Shown piece by piece: positions 8,229 through 16,864 of a stretch of DNA of 64,000 nucleotides. Source of the DNA: CBDCFL01 sp965216135 (GTDB lineage Bacteria > Pseudomonadota > Alphaproteobacteria > Rhodobacterales > Rhodobacteraceae); contig CBDCFL010000016.1 in NCBI GenBank assembly GCA_965216135.1, positions 109,916 to 173,915 of the forward strand. Direction: 5' to 3'. Numbering within the stretch: the first letter of the stretch is position 1; the number at the start of each line of letters is the position of its first letter. Position numbers and translations under genes: made by a program. The notes beneath the pieces are model-generated. The model searched no databases. It was not told the DNA's origin and worked only from the letters and a program-made list of their open reading frames with translations.

Positions 8229-9191
8229 CTAGTTCACAGGTGCCGTTGCATCAAAAAACTCCGATGCAATCATCTGCGCCGTGGTGCGCGCCTCGCCGAC
8301 TTTCATGCCGGCCTTGATGCGACCGTCGTAAAGGATACGCAGCAACATCTCATCATGCGATGTCAGCAGGCCGAATTCCTCGTCATCGTTAAATATGCTG
8401 GGCCGCGCGGCGGGGCTGTCATTTGACAACCCAAGGCCCTGGGCAATTTCCTCATGTATGCACGAAAGCCGCAACAGATCGGGATGTTCGGCGCGTATGA
8501 CCGCGACCGCGCGGTCATAAATGCCGCTGTCGCCGGGATCAGAGGCGAACACCAGGCAAAAAGTCGAGCGCGGCATCTCGACGACCGCGTCAATCGCGGC
8601 GTTGGACACACCCGGCAGGATCGCCTCGATCCGGGGACCGATCAGCCTGCGCTCCCTTTCATGGACAACAAAGACGTGAAAATTACCGTTACGCTGCACC
8701 AGCCGCATGGGCAGCTTGGTCAGCCGGGCCAGACGCGCCAGATAGCTGCCGATGTTCTGGCGGTCGATATTGCGCTGCCGCTGGGGAACCGTTTCGCCGA
8801 AATGCAGCGCGACGCGAATTGGCCCTTGCCATCTGTGAACCTGACTTTCGGTTTGCCGCGCAACGATGCGGCCGTCGATGGTTGTGTATTCCTCAAAAAG
8901 CGCAATCCGGACGAAATTATCGACCAGGTTGCGCGCCGAAAACGGAACATCGGGACCGCCGCCATCGCGCCTCAGCAGACCCTGCGCCACCAGCCCGCTT
9001 TCGACCCTTTGGTAATAACGCGCCAGCTCCTGGCTTTCCTCGGTTAAGCCGGCGGCACCATCAGCCTCACGTGGCGTCTCGCCCGGTGCCACATTGGCAA
9101 CGGGCACGGTAATCGGCTCACAGGAAGCCAGCCAGATGCCGGCAAAAGCCGACACCAGATACCTGGCGAATTGATTGAGCAGCCCCGACAT
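8229..9191 (-). CDS. DUF2927 lipoprotein
   Basis: 320 residues with a lipoprotein signal: a hydrophobic N-terminus ends in LASC with Cys24 as the predicted lipidation site, so it should sit in the periplasm anchored to a membrane. The body matches DUF2927, including CIHEEIAQGLGL, which resembles a metal-binding HEExxQ motif. DUF2927 genes commonly neighbour terC and SPFH genes, as here (terC upstream at 9303, SPFH downstream). The IS5 at 7391 entered its TAG stop codon and rebuilt it, so the protein is complete. Catalytic activity is unproven. Confidence 0.8.
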   Translation of the reverse strand: MSGLLNQFARYLVSAFAGIWLASCEPITVPVANVAPGETPREADGAAGLTEESQELARYYQRVESGLVAQGLLRRDGGGPDVPFSARNLVDNFVRIALFEEYTTIDGRIVARQTESQVHRWQGPIRVALHFGETVPQRQRNIDRQNIGSYLARLARLTKLPMRLVQRNGNFHVFVVHERERRLIGPRIEAILPGVSNAAIDAVVEMPRSTFCLVFASDPGDSGIYDRAVAVIRAEHPDLLRLSCIHEEIAQGLGLSNDSPAARPSIFNDDEEFGLLTSHDEMLLRILYDGRIKAGMKVGEARTTAQMIASEFFDATAPVN

Positions 9192-9302
9192 GCGATCTCA
9201 GCCCCGCCCACGGGCGAAGCCCACCTTTTCACGCATTATTCACTCGCCCCTTTTACCGAACCGCCCCACGAGAATATAGGCGGCTCGCTGATGACTTACC
9301 AG

Positions 9303-10121
9303 CTAGCGGGATTGGTGCGCCGTGCGCTCGGCGGCAAGTTTCCTGCTATAGCCTGACTGGATCACCTCGACGATAACCAGCACCAGCACGCTGAAGTAGA
9401 ATGTCGTTTTCGACATCGGGATCAACTCGTAGCTGAAGATTCTGATCTGCAGGCTGTCGTCATGCATGGCGTGCGCCGCCGCCGGTCCGGCCTCGCCAAG
9501 CAGCACCACACCGACGATGAGCAGTATGAACAGGCCCATCACTTCGTACATGCGGTTTTTCTCCAGGAACCGGGTCACGCCATCGGCCAGAACAACCATC
9601 GCCAGCCCGGACAAAAGGATGGCGGCGGCAAGCAACGGGAAGATGTCTGAAATTGCCAGAGCCGACAGGATGGAATCGAAACTGAAGATCAGGTTCATCA
9701 GCACGATAAAGACGATCACCTGGGTCGCCGATTTGCCGTGCTTGTTGCCAAGCTGGTCGTCCAGATGCTCGATCGTCAGCATATGGCCGATTTCGCGAAC
9801 CGCCGTGTACATGATGAAGACACCGCCAAAGACGAACACCACCGTCGCAAAGTTGACCCCGCCTTCCAGAATACCGGGCAGGTTGAAGACGAAAAACGGC
9901 TCGGCCAGCGCGTCGATCAGGCGGATCATGACAAACAGTAGCACCACGCGCAGCGCCACCGCGATCAATATCCCCCATCGCCGGACGCTGCGCTGTTGGG
10001 CGACGGGCGCGCGCTGGCTTTCGATGGATATATACAGCAGATTGTCGAACCCGAGCACGGCTTGCAGAAAGAGGAGCATCAAGAACGTGCCAAGGTTTTC
10101 AAGGGTTAAGAGTTCGGCCAT
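9303..10121 (-). CDS. terC: TerC-family integral membrane protein
   Basis: 272 residues, about seven membrane segments. The two family motifs with membrane-embedded acids are present: AVLGFDNLLYISI near residue 22 and MNLIFSFDSILSALAIS near residue 145. TerC/Alx proteins are inner-membrane proteins linked to metal (manganese) export and to tellurite or envelope stress resistance. It starts MAELLTLENLG and precedes the DUF2927 gene by about 110 bp on the same strand; with the SPFH and zinc-ribbon genes further on this looks like one stress-related cluster later invaded by IS elements. Confidence 0.85.
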   Translation of the reverse strand: MAELLTLENLGTFLMLLFLQAVLGFDNLLYISIESQRAPVAQQRSVRRWGILIAVALRVVLLFVMIRLIDALAEPFFVFNLPGILEGGVNFATVVFVFGGVFIMYTAVREIGHMLTIEHLDDQLGNKHGKSATQVIVFIVLMNLIFSFDSILSALAISDIFPLLAAAILLSGLAMVVLADGVTRFLEKNRMYEVMGLFILLIVGVVLLGEAGPAAAHAMHDDSLQIRIFSYELIPMSKTTFYFSVLVLVIVEVIQSGYSRKLAAERTAHQSR

Positions 10122-10664
10122 TGTCGGTCACCAGAAAATTATTGGATGCGCCATGTCTAGCTTTGCTGGCGACGGCTTCCAAGGTGATCGGCAAGAGAAT
10201 GCTGATTTCCCGTTCGCGCGATCAATCGGATCATCGATACTGGGCATCCGCCAAGCAAGCGCAGATGGCCGGTTCACTCAGGGCGAAACCGGCGAAATCG
10301 ACCGACGTGCTGGTGCAGCCGATGAACGCGCCAGACGCGTGGCGATGATGGTCGCGCCAAGGGCCGTTTGCTGTGGTTGACCGGCACCCGTGTCGGTGGT
10401 CAGCGACACCACGCCCAGCGCCTCGGCGAGCCGACAGCCGCCCGTCATTTCATTTTCCCTGCGAACATTGTGTCAGTTATATCTTCATACTCTCAGCGGT
10501 AAAGTTTACTGCCAAAATGACCGCGTTCGCGGGTAGTCTCTCAGGTCTGGCGTGGTCCACCGCCTCGCTTCAACTCGGTCAGAGCGACATGGTCGACGTC
10601 CGACGCAAGTCCGATGTGTTCTGGGCGATTTATCTGGCCGATGGCGGTACTTTTGTTCGGCAAG
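10122..10664. other. 543-bp stretch without an intact gene
   Basis: Between terC and rfbA. The only recognisable content is a short HD-domain-like fragment on minus (10278-10448). No end repeats, tRNA or strong terminator were seen in the rest. Confidence 0.6.
10278..10448 (-). pseudogene. Possible remnant of an HD-domain phosphohydrolase/cyclase gene
   Basis: A 56-codon frame whose first 40 residues (RLAEALGVVSLTTDTGAGQP and the following ALGATIIATRLAR) resemble the start of the module found ahead of HD-domain regulators and some adenylate cyclases, where a line like this introduces the substrate-binding helices. After RLAR the reading turns into Ser/Ala/Pro-rich sequence and stops. I read it as a decayed fragment; a chance frame is possible. 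Confidence 0.3.
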
Positions 10665-11552
10665 TCAGCTGACAGGAGTCCGACGCAATGCCGACAGGTA
10701 GCTGCCGTACTCATTCTTGGCAAAAGTTCCGGCCCGCTGTTCTAGCTGGCTGTCATCTATCCAGCCCATTGTGAAGGCAATTTCATCTGGTGATCCCACC
10801 TGAAGGCCTTGTCTTTTTTGTAATGTTCTCACGAAGTTACTGGCATCGAGCAGGCTGTCGTGGGTACCGGTATCCAGCCAGGCAAAGCCGCGCCCCATGC
10901 GCTCGACACTCAGCAATCCATCGGCCAGATAGGATTCCAGCAGCGTGGTAATCTCAAGCTCCCCACGATCCGAAGGAGTGATCGATTTGGCCCGCTCCGG
11001 TGCCGTTTCATCGACAAAGTAGAGACCCGTAACAGCATAATTTGATTGAGGATTTTCCGGTTTTTCGATGATCCCAACCGCTTTACCGGTTTCGTCAAAA
11101 CCGATAACGCCGTATCGCTCGGGGTCTGCGACCCGGTAGCCGAATACCGTTGCGCCATGTTTTTTAGTGTCCGCGATCCCCAAAAGTTCAGGTAGCCCGT
11201 GCCCAAAGAAAATGTTGTCGCCCAGAACCAGGCTCGCCGGCGCTCCGTCCAGAAATTTATCCGCCAGAATAAAGGCTTGCGCCAATCCGTCGGGTGAAGG
11301 CTGGACGATGTAAGTCAACTCCAGCCCCCACTGCGCCCCGTCACCAAGCACGCGGCGAAACTGATCCTGATCGTTTGGCGTTGTAATCACCGCGATCTCG
11401 CGGATGCCCGCAAACATCAAAGTTGTCAGCGGAAAATAGATCATTGGCTTGTCGTAAATCGCCAGCAATTGCTTGGAGGCCCCCATCGTCACCGGATAAA
11501 GCCGCGTGCCCAAACCGCCGGCCAGAATGATGCCCTTGCGTGCCTTGCTCAT
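10665..11552 (-). CDS. rfbA: Glucose-1-phosphate thymidylyltransferase
   Basis: 295 residues, full length for RmlA/RfbA. It makes dTDP-glucose from dTTP and glucose-1-phosphate, the first step to dTDP-L-rhamnose and related sugars. Signature elements are GIILAGGLGTRLYPVT (nucleotide binding), KQLLAIYDKPMIYFPL, LVLGDNIFFGHG and the GIIEKPENPQSNYAVTGLYF sugar-binding stretch. Its ATG overlaps the rfbB stop by four bases (ATGA), indicating translational coupling. rfbC and rfbD are not next to it in this window, so the pathway must be completed elsewhere or feed another dTDP-sugar. Confidence 0.95.
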   Translation of the reverse strand: MSKARKGIILAGGLGTRLYPVTMGASKQLLAIYDKPMIYFPLTTLMFAGIREIAVITTPNDQDQFRRVLGDGAQWGLELTYIVQPSPDGLAQAFILADKFLDGAPASLVLGDNIFFGHGLPELLGIADTKKHGATVFGYRVADPERYGVIGFDETGKAVGIIEKPENPQSNYAVTGLYFVDETAPERAKSITPSDRGELEITTLLESYLADGLLSVERMGRGFAWLDTGTHDSLLDASNFVRTLQKRQGLQVGSPDEIAFTMGWIDDSQLEQRAGTFAKNEYGSYLSALRRTPVS

Positions 11553-12589
11553 GTTGCCTGTCCCAATCGTTCACCCACGCCTTCGCGGTCCAGCAATGCC
11601 TGCCACCAGTCGCGGTTTTGCAGATACCAGTCAACCGTGCGTTCCAGCCCCTGATCAAGTGTCACCGACGGTCGCCAGCCCAGTTCGTCGCGAATGCGCG
11701 ATGGATCAATCGCATAACGCAGATCATGGCCCGGGCGATCCTCAACAAATGTGATCTGATCGGCGTAGTGGCTGTTTTTCGGCGCTTTTCGCTCCAGTAT
11801 CGCGCAAACTTTCGCCACGATCTCGAGGTTTGTCGCCTCGCTTTCGCCGCCGATATTGTATGTACGCCCGATCTCGCCTTTGCCCAGAACGGTCAGCAAT
11901 GCCTCGGCGTGATCCTCGACATAAAGCCAGTCGCGCACATGTTCGCCGCGCCCGTAGATCGGGATCGGCTGGCCCGCCAGCGCATTCAGGATGATCACCG
12001 GGATCAGTTTTTCGGGGAAATGACAGGGCCCGTAATTGTTTGAGCAATTGGTGATGACGACCGGCAGTCCATAGGTTTCTGCCCAAGCGCGCACCAGATG
12101 ATCACTGGCCGCTTTGCTGGCCGAATAGGGGCTGTTGGGGGCATAGGGGGTATCTTCGTTGAACTTTCCGGTCGCCCCGAGCGAGCCAAAAACCTCGTCG
12201 GTCGAGACGTGGTGAAAGCGGAATTTTTCGGGTCTGCCGTATTTTCCCCAATGCGCCCGCGCGCTCTGCAGCAATCGATAAGTGCCGTTCACATTGGTTT
12301 CGATAAAGGCACCAGGTGCGTCGATTGAACGATCCACATGGCTCTCGGCAGCCAGATGCATCACCGCGTCAGGCTGGTGGGACGCGAATATCCGGTCAAG
12401 CGCTTTGCCGTCGCGAATGTCAGCCTTTTCAAACATATAGGCAGGATGATCGGCCACACCGGTCAGATTTTCCAGACACGCGGCATAAGTCAGCGCGTCA
12501 ACGTTGACCACAGAATGTCCGCCGGCGATTGCGCGCCGGACGACCGCCGAGCCAATAAAACCCGCCCCACCTGTGACCAGAATTTTCAT
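11549..12589 (-). CDS. rfbB: dTDP-glucose 4,6-dehydratase
   Basis: 346 residues of the extended SDR family. The NAD-binding GGAGFIGS lies at residues 7-14, the STDEVFG segment supplies the catalytic Asp-Glu region, and YSASKAASDHL holds the catalytic Tyr and Lys. NNYGP and GRGEHVRDWLYVEDH are typical of RmlB. It converts dTDP-glucose to dTDP-4-keto-6-deoxyglucose. I start at the Met of KILVTGGAGF (12589), as in the family; an in-frame ATG 22 codons upstream is unlikely. Immediately followed by rfbA with a 4-bp overlap. Confidence 0.95.
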   Translation of the reverse strand: MKILVTGGAGFIGSAVVRRAIAGGHSVVNVDALTYAACLENLTGVADHPAYMFEKADIRDGKALDRIFASHQPDAVMHLAAESHVDRSIDAPGAFIETNVNGTYRLLQSARAHWGKYGRPEKFRFHHVSTDEVFGSLGATGKFNEDTPYAPNSPYSASKAASDHLVRAWAETYGLPVVITNCSNNYGPCHFPEKLIPVIILNALAGQPIPIYGRGEHVRDWLYVEDHAEALLTVLGKGEIGRTYNIGGESEATNLEIVAKVCAILERKAPKNSHYADQITFVEDRPGHDLRYAIDPSRIRDELGWRPSVTLDQGLERTVDWYLQNRDWWQALLDREGVGERLGQAT

Positions 12590-12743
12590 CGCTTTTTGAG
12601 CAACCCGCGCTGTGTTAACCGGTTTGGTTGGCTCTATAGCCCGCTCACGTGTCAAACCAAAGCGGAACCCGAACTAAGCGTATAAAACGAGATGCTTGGT
12701 GTTGCCGTGCGCCGATTGTTTCAAAATCCGGCAAGGGGTTCGG

Positions 12744-13367
12744 CTAGACGATTTTTGCCTCGGTCGCTGCGCGCATCTCGTCTTCGGTTACGCCATCGGC
12801 CAGTTCAATGATGCTCAAGCCGCCGTCGACTACGTCCAGCACGCCGAGATTGGTAATTATCCGGTCCACAACGCCTTGCCCGGTCAGCGGCAGGGTACAT
12901 TCGCGCAACACTTTGCTGTCGCCATGTTTGTTGGTGTGATCCATCACCACGATCACCCGGCCAACGCCCGCGACGAGATCCATCGCGCCGCCCATGCCCT
13001 TGACCAGCTTGCCGGGGATCATCCAATTGGCCAGATCGCCGTTCTCGGCCACCTCCATCGCGCCGAGGATAGCGGCTGCGATCTTGCCGCCGCGGATCAT
13101 GCCAAACGAGGTGGCGCTGTCGAAATACGCGGTGCGTCTGAGTTCGGTGATCGTCTGCTTGCCGGCGTTGATCAGATCGGGGTCTTCGTCGCCTTCAAAC
13201 GGGAATGGCCCCATGCCGAGCATGCCGTTTTCAGATTGCAGGGTGATGTCCTTGTCACCGACGTAATTGGCCACCAGCGTTGGAATGCCGATGCCAAGGT
13301 TGACATACATGCCATCCTCAAGCTCGTCGGCGGTGCGGGCGGCCATCTGGTTGCGATCCCAGGGCAT
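12744..13367 (-). CDS. scoB: 3-oxoacid CoA-transferase subunit B
   Basis: 207 residues. It pairs with the A subunit to transfer CoA from succinyl-CoA to acetoacetate or a similar 3-oxo acid. The catalytic glutamate is in the SENG motif (residues 45-48), where the glutamyl-CoA intermediate forms; the NLGIGIPTLVANY segment and GGAMDLVAGVGRVIVVMDH are family hallmarks. The ATG shares one base with the stop of the A subunit. Choice between succinyl- and acetyl-CoA donors (sco versus ato) cannot be made from sequence alone. Confidence 0.92.
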   Translation of the reverse strand: MPWDRNQMAARTADELEDGMYVNLGIGIPTLVANYVGDKDITLQSENGMLGMGPFPFEGDEDPDLINAGKQTITELRRTAYFDSATSFGMIRGGKIAAAILGAMEVAENGDLANWMIPGKLVKGMGGAMDLVAGVGRVIVVMDHTNKHGDSKVLRECTLPLTGQGVVDRIITNLGVLDVVDGGLSIIELADGVTEDEMRAATEAKIV

Positions 13368-14071
13368 CAGGCGTCCTCCCTTTGCCGGGTGGTGCGGTGT
13401 TCGATGCGGTTCTCGTGTGTCCCTTGAATGACCCGGTTCACATAGATGCCGGGCAAGTGGATCGCGTCACCGTCCAGGCTGCCAAGCGGCACGATCTCTT
13501 CGACCTCGGCCACACAGACACGGCCGCACATGGCCGCAGGCGGATTAAAATTGCGCGCTGTTTTGCGGAATACCAGATTTCCGGTTTCGTCGGCTTTCCA
13601 CGCCTTTACGATGGAAAGATCGGCGAACAGACCAGTCTCAAGTATGTAGGTTTGGCCGTTGAAATCTTTGTGTTCTTTGCCCTCGGCGATCACCGTACCG
13701 ACCCCGGTCTTGGTGTAAAAGCCCGGGATACCACAGCCAGCGGCGCGCATCCGTTCGGCCAGCGTGCCCTGCGGGGTGAATTCCAGTTCCAGCTCGCCCG
13801 ACAGATATTGGCGCATGAACTCGGCATTCTCACCGACATAGGATGAGATCATTTTTTTGACCTGCCGGGTCTGCAGCAGAATGCCGATGCCGAAATCATC
13901 GACGCCGGCGTTGTTAGAGGCGAAAGTCAGGTCTTTGGCGCCGCTTTCCTTGATCGCTTGCAGCAGTAATTCAGGAATACCGCACAGGCCAAACCCGCCT
14001 GCCGCGATCAGCATGCCGTCGTTCAGAACACCGTCCAGCGCCTCGGCCGCCGAGCCGAATAACTTTTTCAT
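13367..14071 (-). CDS. scoA: 3-oxoacid CoA-transferase subunit A
   Basis: 234 residues starting MKKLFGSAAEALDGVL. The CoA-transferase signature GGFGLCGIPE is at about residues 25-34; FYTKTGVGTVIAEGKE and NFNPPAAMCGRVCVAEVEE are also conserved. I place the start at 14071 because GGAG lies six bases upstream and the family begins there, rather than at an ATG 19 codons earlier. The gene is followed by scoB with one-base overlap, so both subunits should be produced in equal amounts. Confidence 0.92.
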   Translation of the reverse strand: MKKLFGSAAEALDGVLNDGMLIAAGGFGLCGIPELLLQAIKESGAKDLTFASNNAGVDDFGIGILLQTRQVKKMISSYVGENAEFMRQYLSGELELEFTPQGTLAERMRAAGCGIPGFYTKTGVGTVIAEGKEHKDFNGQTYILETGLFADLSIVKAWKADETGNLVFRKTARNFNPPAAMCGRVCVAEVEEIVPLGSLDGDAIHLPGIYVNRVIQGTHENRIEHRTTRQREDA

Positions 14072-14258
14072 GAATTTCTCCGCCAATCTTGTCGCGGGCG
14101 TTGTGACTTTTGAGGCAGGCAGAGTCAATTGTGCGAGCGCCGCTCATCGCTCCTTGGCGGACGCTCTTTGCTCAAGCGATGAAACCCGCAAGGGCTGAAA
14201 AGCGCCACCGCCGATCCAAACGTTTTCAAAAATTCTTCAAAGAATTTTGCGGCGCAGA

Positions 14259-16754
14259 TCAAGCCCGCTTTCGCCGCCCGCCTTTTTTTGCCGCTTTTTC
14301 GGCGATCAGTGCTACCGCCACTTCCATGGTCACATCGCCCGGCTCGGTGCCTTTGGGCAGGGTCGCATTGACCTTGGCCCATTTTAGGTATGGCCCGTAG
14401 CGTCCGTCCATGACATTCACAGGCCCGCCGTTGGGATGTTCCCCAAGCTCTACCAGGGGTTTGGCCGGCGTCCGCGTACCACGTCCGCCTTTGGCCGCCT
14501 TTTGCGCCAGCACCTCGACCGCGCGGTTCATGCCTATCTCAAAGACCTCCATGACCTCGGGCAGGTTCGCGTAGACGCGACCGTGTTTCACATATGGCCC
14601 ATAGCGCCCGATCCCGGCCTCGACCATTTCGCCATCGTCAGGATTCGCGCCGATCTCGCGCGGCAGGTTCAACAGCATCAATGCCTTGGCCAGATCCATA
14701 TCTGCGGTTTCCCAGCCTTTTGGCAGACTGGCGCGCGGTGGCTTGGGGGTATCTTCCGTTGGCTCGCCACGCTGGACATAGGGGCCAAACCGACCGGACT
14801 TCAGGTGGATTTCTTCTTCGGCATCAATGCCTAACACACGCTCGTCGCCTTGGGTGTCTTCTCCGCCCAGCGATTTCGTGAACCGGCATTCCGGATAATT
14901 GGAGCACCCAATGAAAGCCCCGCCCGAACGTGCGGTTTTCAGGCTGAGGCGACCGACATTGCATTTTGGGCAGAGCCGGGGGTCTGACCCATCTGCCTTG
15001 GCCGGAAACAGGTGCGGTTCCAGAACTTCGTCGATCTTTTCCAGAGCCTCGGAGATGCGCAGATCGGCAGTCTCGGCGATCGCGGCGGCAAAATCGCGCC
15101 AGAAGCGGCTCAGAACGTCGCGATAGTCGCGCTGGCCTGCGGAAATGTCGTCAAGCTCATCTTCCAGCTCGGCGGTGAAGTGATAGCCGACATATTTGCG
15201 GAAATAACTGGTCAGGAAAATCGTGACCAGACGCCCCTTGTCTTCGGGGATCAGACGGTTTTTGTCTTTGCGAACATATTCGCGGTCCTGGATGGTGGTA
15301 ACGATCGAGGCATAGGTCGATGGGCGGCCAATGCCCAGTTCTTCCATGCGTTTGACCAGTGTGGCCTCTGTATAGTGCGGCGGGGGTTGGGTGAAATGCT
15401 GTTCCGGGGTCACTGATTTTTTGGTGGCAGGCTCGTCGGCCGCGATCTGTGGCAGGCGCTTGTCGTCATCGTCAATTACGGTGTCGTCGCGGCCCTCGGT
15501 ATAGATTTTCATGAACCCGTCAAACAGCACCACTTGGCCGGTTGCGCGTAAACCCACCTGGCCATCCGCACTGGCCACATCGACAGTGGTCTTTTCCAAC
15601 CTTGCAGCGGCCATCTGGCTGGCCAGCGTTCGCTTCCAGATCAGATCATACAGTTTGCGTTGGTCTGCATCGGTGACTTTTAGCTGGTCGGGCGCTCGCG
15701 TCATATCTGTGGGGCGGATACATTCATGCGCTTCCTGCGCGTTTTTGGCCTTGTTTTTATACATGCGCGGGCTGTTCGGCAGGTAGTTATCGCCATAGCG
15801 ATCCCGGATCGCATCGCGCGCCGCCATCACGGCTTCGGGTGCCATGTCGATGCCGTCGGTGCGCATGTAGGTGATGTAACCGGCCTCATAGAGGCGCTGC
15901 GCATTGCTCATCGTCTGGCGGGCGCCAAAGCCAAATTTGCGACTGGCTTCCTGTTGCAGCGTCGAGGTCATGAATGGTGCCGACGGATTGCGGTTCGCTG
16001 GTTTGGCTTCGACCGACGACACCGTCAAATCGCGACTGTGGATCGCCTGCACGGCCAGTTCGGCCTGGGGGGCATTGGCGATGTCCATCTTGTCGAGCTT
16101 CTTGCCCGCAAGAACTGTCAGGCGAGCCTCGTAATTCTGCCCGCGCGGGCTGGTCAGGACCGCCGTCACTGACCAGTATTCCTGGGCACGAAACGCCTCG
16201 ATTTCCATTTCGCGCTCGACGATCAGGCGCAGGCACACAGATTGCACCCGCCCCGCCGATTTGGCCCCCGGCAGCTTGCGCCAGAGCACCGGGGAAAGGT
16301 TAAAGCCGACCAGATAATCCAGCGCACGGCGGGCCAGATAAGCCTCGACCAGCGGCTGGTCCACCTGGCGCGGGTTCTTCATTGCCTCGGTCACAGCATT
16401 CTTGGTGATTGCGTTGAACACCACCCGCGAAACCGGCGTGTCCTTTTTGATCGCCTTGCGCTTTGTCAGTGCCTCGGCAAGGTGCCAGCTGATCGCCTCT
16501 CCTTCTCGGTCAGGGTCGGTGGCGAGGATCAACTCGTTGTCGTCTTTCAGAGCGTCGGCGATTGCCTTGACATGTTTCTTGCTGTCATTTGAGATCTCCC
16601 ATTTCATGTCAAAACCGTTGTCGGTATCGACCGAGCCATCCTTGGGCGGCAGATCGCGCACATGACCGTAAGAGGCCAATACGGTAAATCCCGGGCCAAG
16701 ATATTTGTTTATTGTCTTAGCCTTAGCGGGGGATTCGACGACGACGACGGGCAT
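14259..16754 (-). CDS. topA: DNA topoisomerase I
   Basis: 831 residues. It relaxes negative supercoils by nicking one strand. The TOPRIM domain is at the start (VVVVESPAKAKTI, then ATDPDREGEAI with the metal-binding acids), the active-site Tyr is in AGYITYMRTDG at about residue 310, and a single four-Cys zinc ribbon (CPKCNVGRL...CSNYPEC) follows the core. Three GRxGPY repeats (GRFGPYVQRG, GRYGPYVKHG, GRYGPYLKW) form the C-terminal region, ending in a basic tail. The start at the first Met before PVVVVESPAK is by family comparison. Downstream of dprA on the same strand, 110 bp apart. Confidence 0.95.
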   Translation of the reverse strand: MPVVVVESPAKAKTINKYLGPGFTVLASYGHVRDLPPKDGSVDTDNGFDMKWEISNDSKKHVKAIADALKDDNELILATDPDREGEAISWHLAEALTKRKAIKKDTPVSRVVFNAITKNAVTEAMKNPRQVDQPLVEAYLARRALDYLVGFNLSPVLWRKLPGAKSAGRVQSVCLRLIVEREMEIEAFRAQEYWSVTAVLTSPRGQNYEARLTVLAGKKLDKMDIANAPQAELAVQAIHSRDLTVSSVEAKPANRNPSAPFMTSTLQQEASRKFGFGARQTMSNAQRLYEAGYITYMRTDGIDMAPEAVMAARDAIRDRYGDNYLPNSPRMYKNKAKNAQEAHECIRPTDMTRAPDQLKVTDADQRKLYDLIWKRTLASQMAAARLEKTTVDVASADGQVGLRATGQVVLFDGFMKIYTEGRDDTVIDDDDKRLPQIAADEPATKKSVTPEQHFTQPPPHYTEATLVKRMEELGIGRPSTYASIVTTIQDREYVRKDKNRLIPEDKGRLVTIFLTSYFRKYVGYHFTAELEDELDDISAGQRDYRDVLSRFWRDFAAAIAETADLRISEALEKIDEVLEPHLFPAKADGSDPRLCPKCNVGRLSLKTARSGGAFIGCSNYPECRFTKSLGGEDTQGDERVLGIDAEEEIHLKSGRFGPYVQRGEPTEDTPKPPRASLPKGWETADMDLAKALMLLNLPREIGANPDDGEMVEAGIGRYGPYVKHGRVYANLPEVMEVFEIGMNRAVEVLAQKAAKGGRGTRTPAKPLVELGEHPNGGPVNVMDGRYGPYLKWAKVNATLPKGTEPGDVTMEVAVALIAEKAAKKGGRRKRA

Positions 16755-16864
16755 GAATTGCGATCCGACTCTGCTGTTCTTATGACGCGCGGGAACATGT
16801 GGGGCGCATATTTGGAATGTCAATCCACCATGAATGGGACTTTAGTTTGGCAATGGCGAAAGAT

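Larger units (their letters stand above)
7391..8229 (-). mobile_element. IS5-family (IS427-group) insertion sequence, 839 bp
   Basis: End repeats GGGGGTGTTGACGTT at 7391 and, on the other strand from 8229, GGGCTTGTTGACGTT. TA is duplicated on both sides (7389-7390 and 8230-8231), inside a CTAG site. Two overlapping transposase frames fill the interior, typical for this group. The right-hand TA is part of the TAG stop codon of the DUF2927 gene. Confidence 0.9.

Noticed and set aside
9466..10380. A 304-codon plus-strand frame over terC and its upstream region
   Set aside because: It is the complement of terC for most of its length and has no domain.
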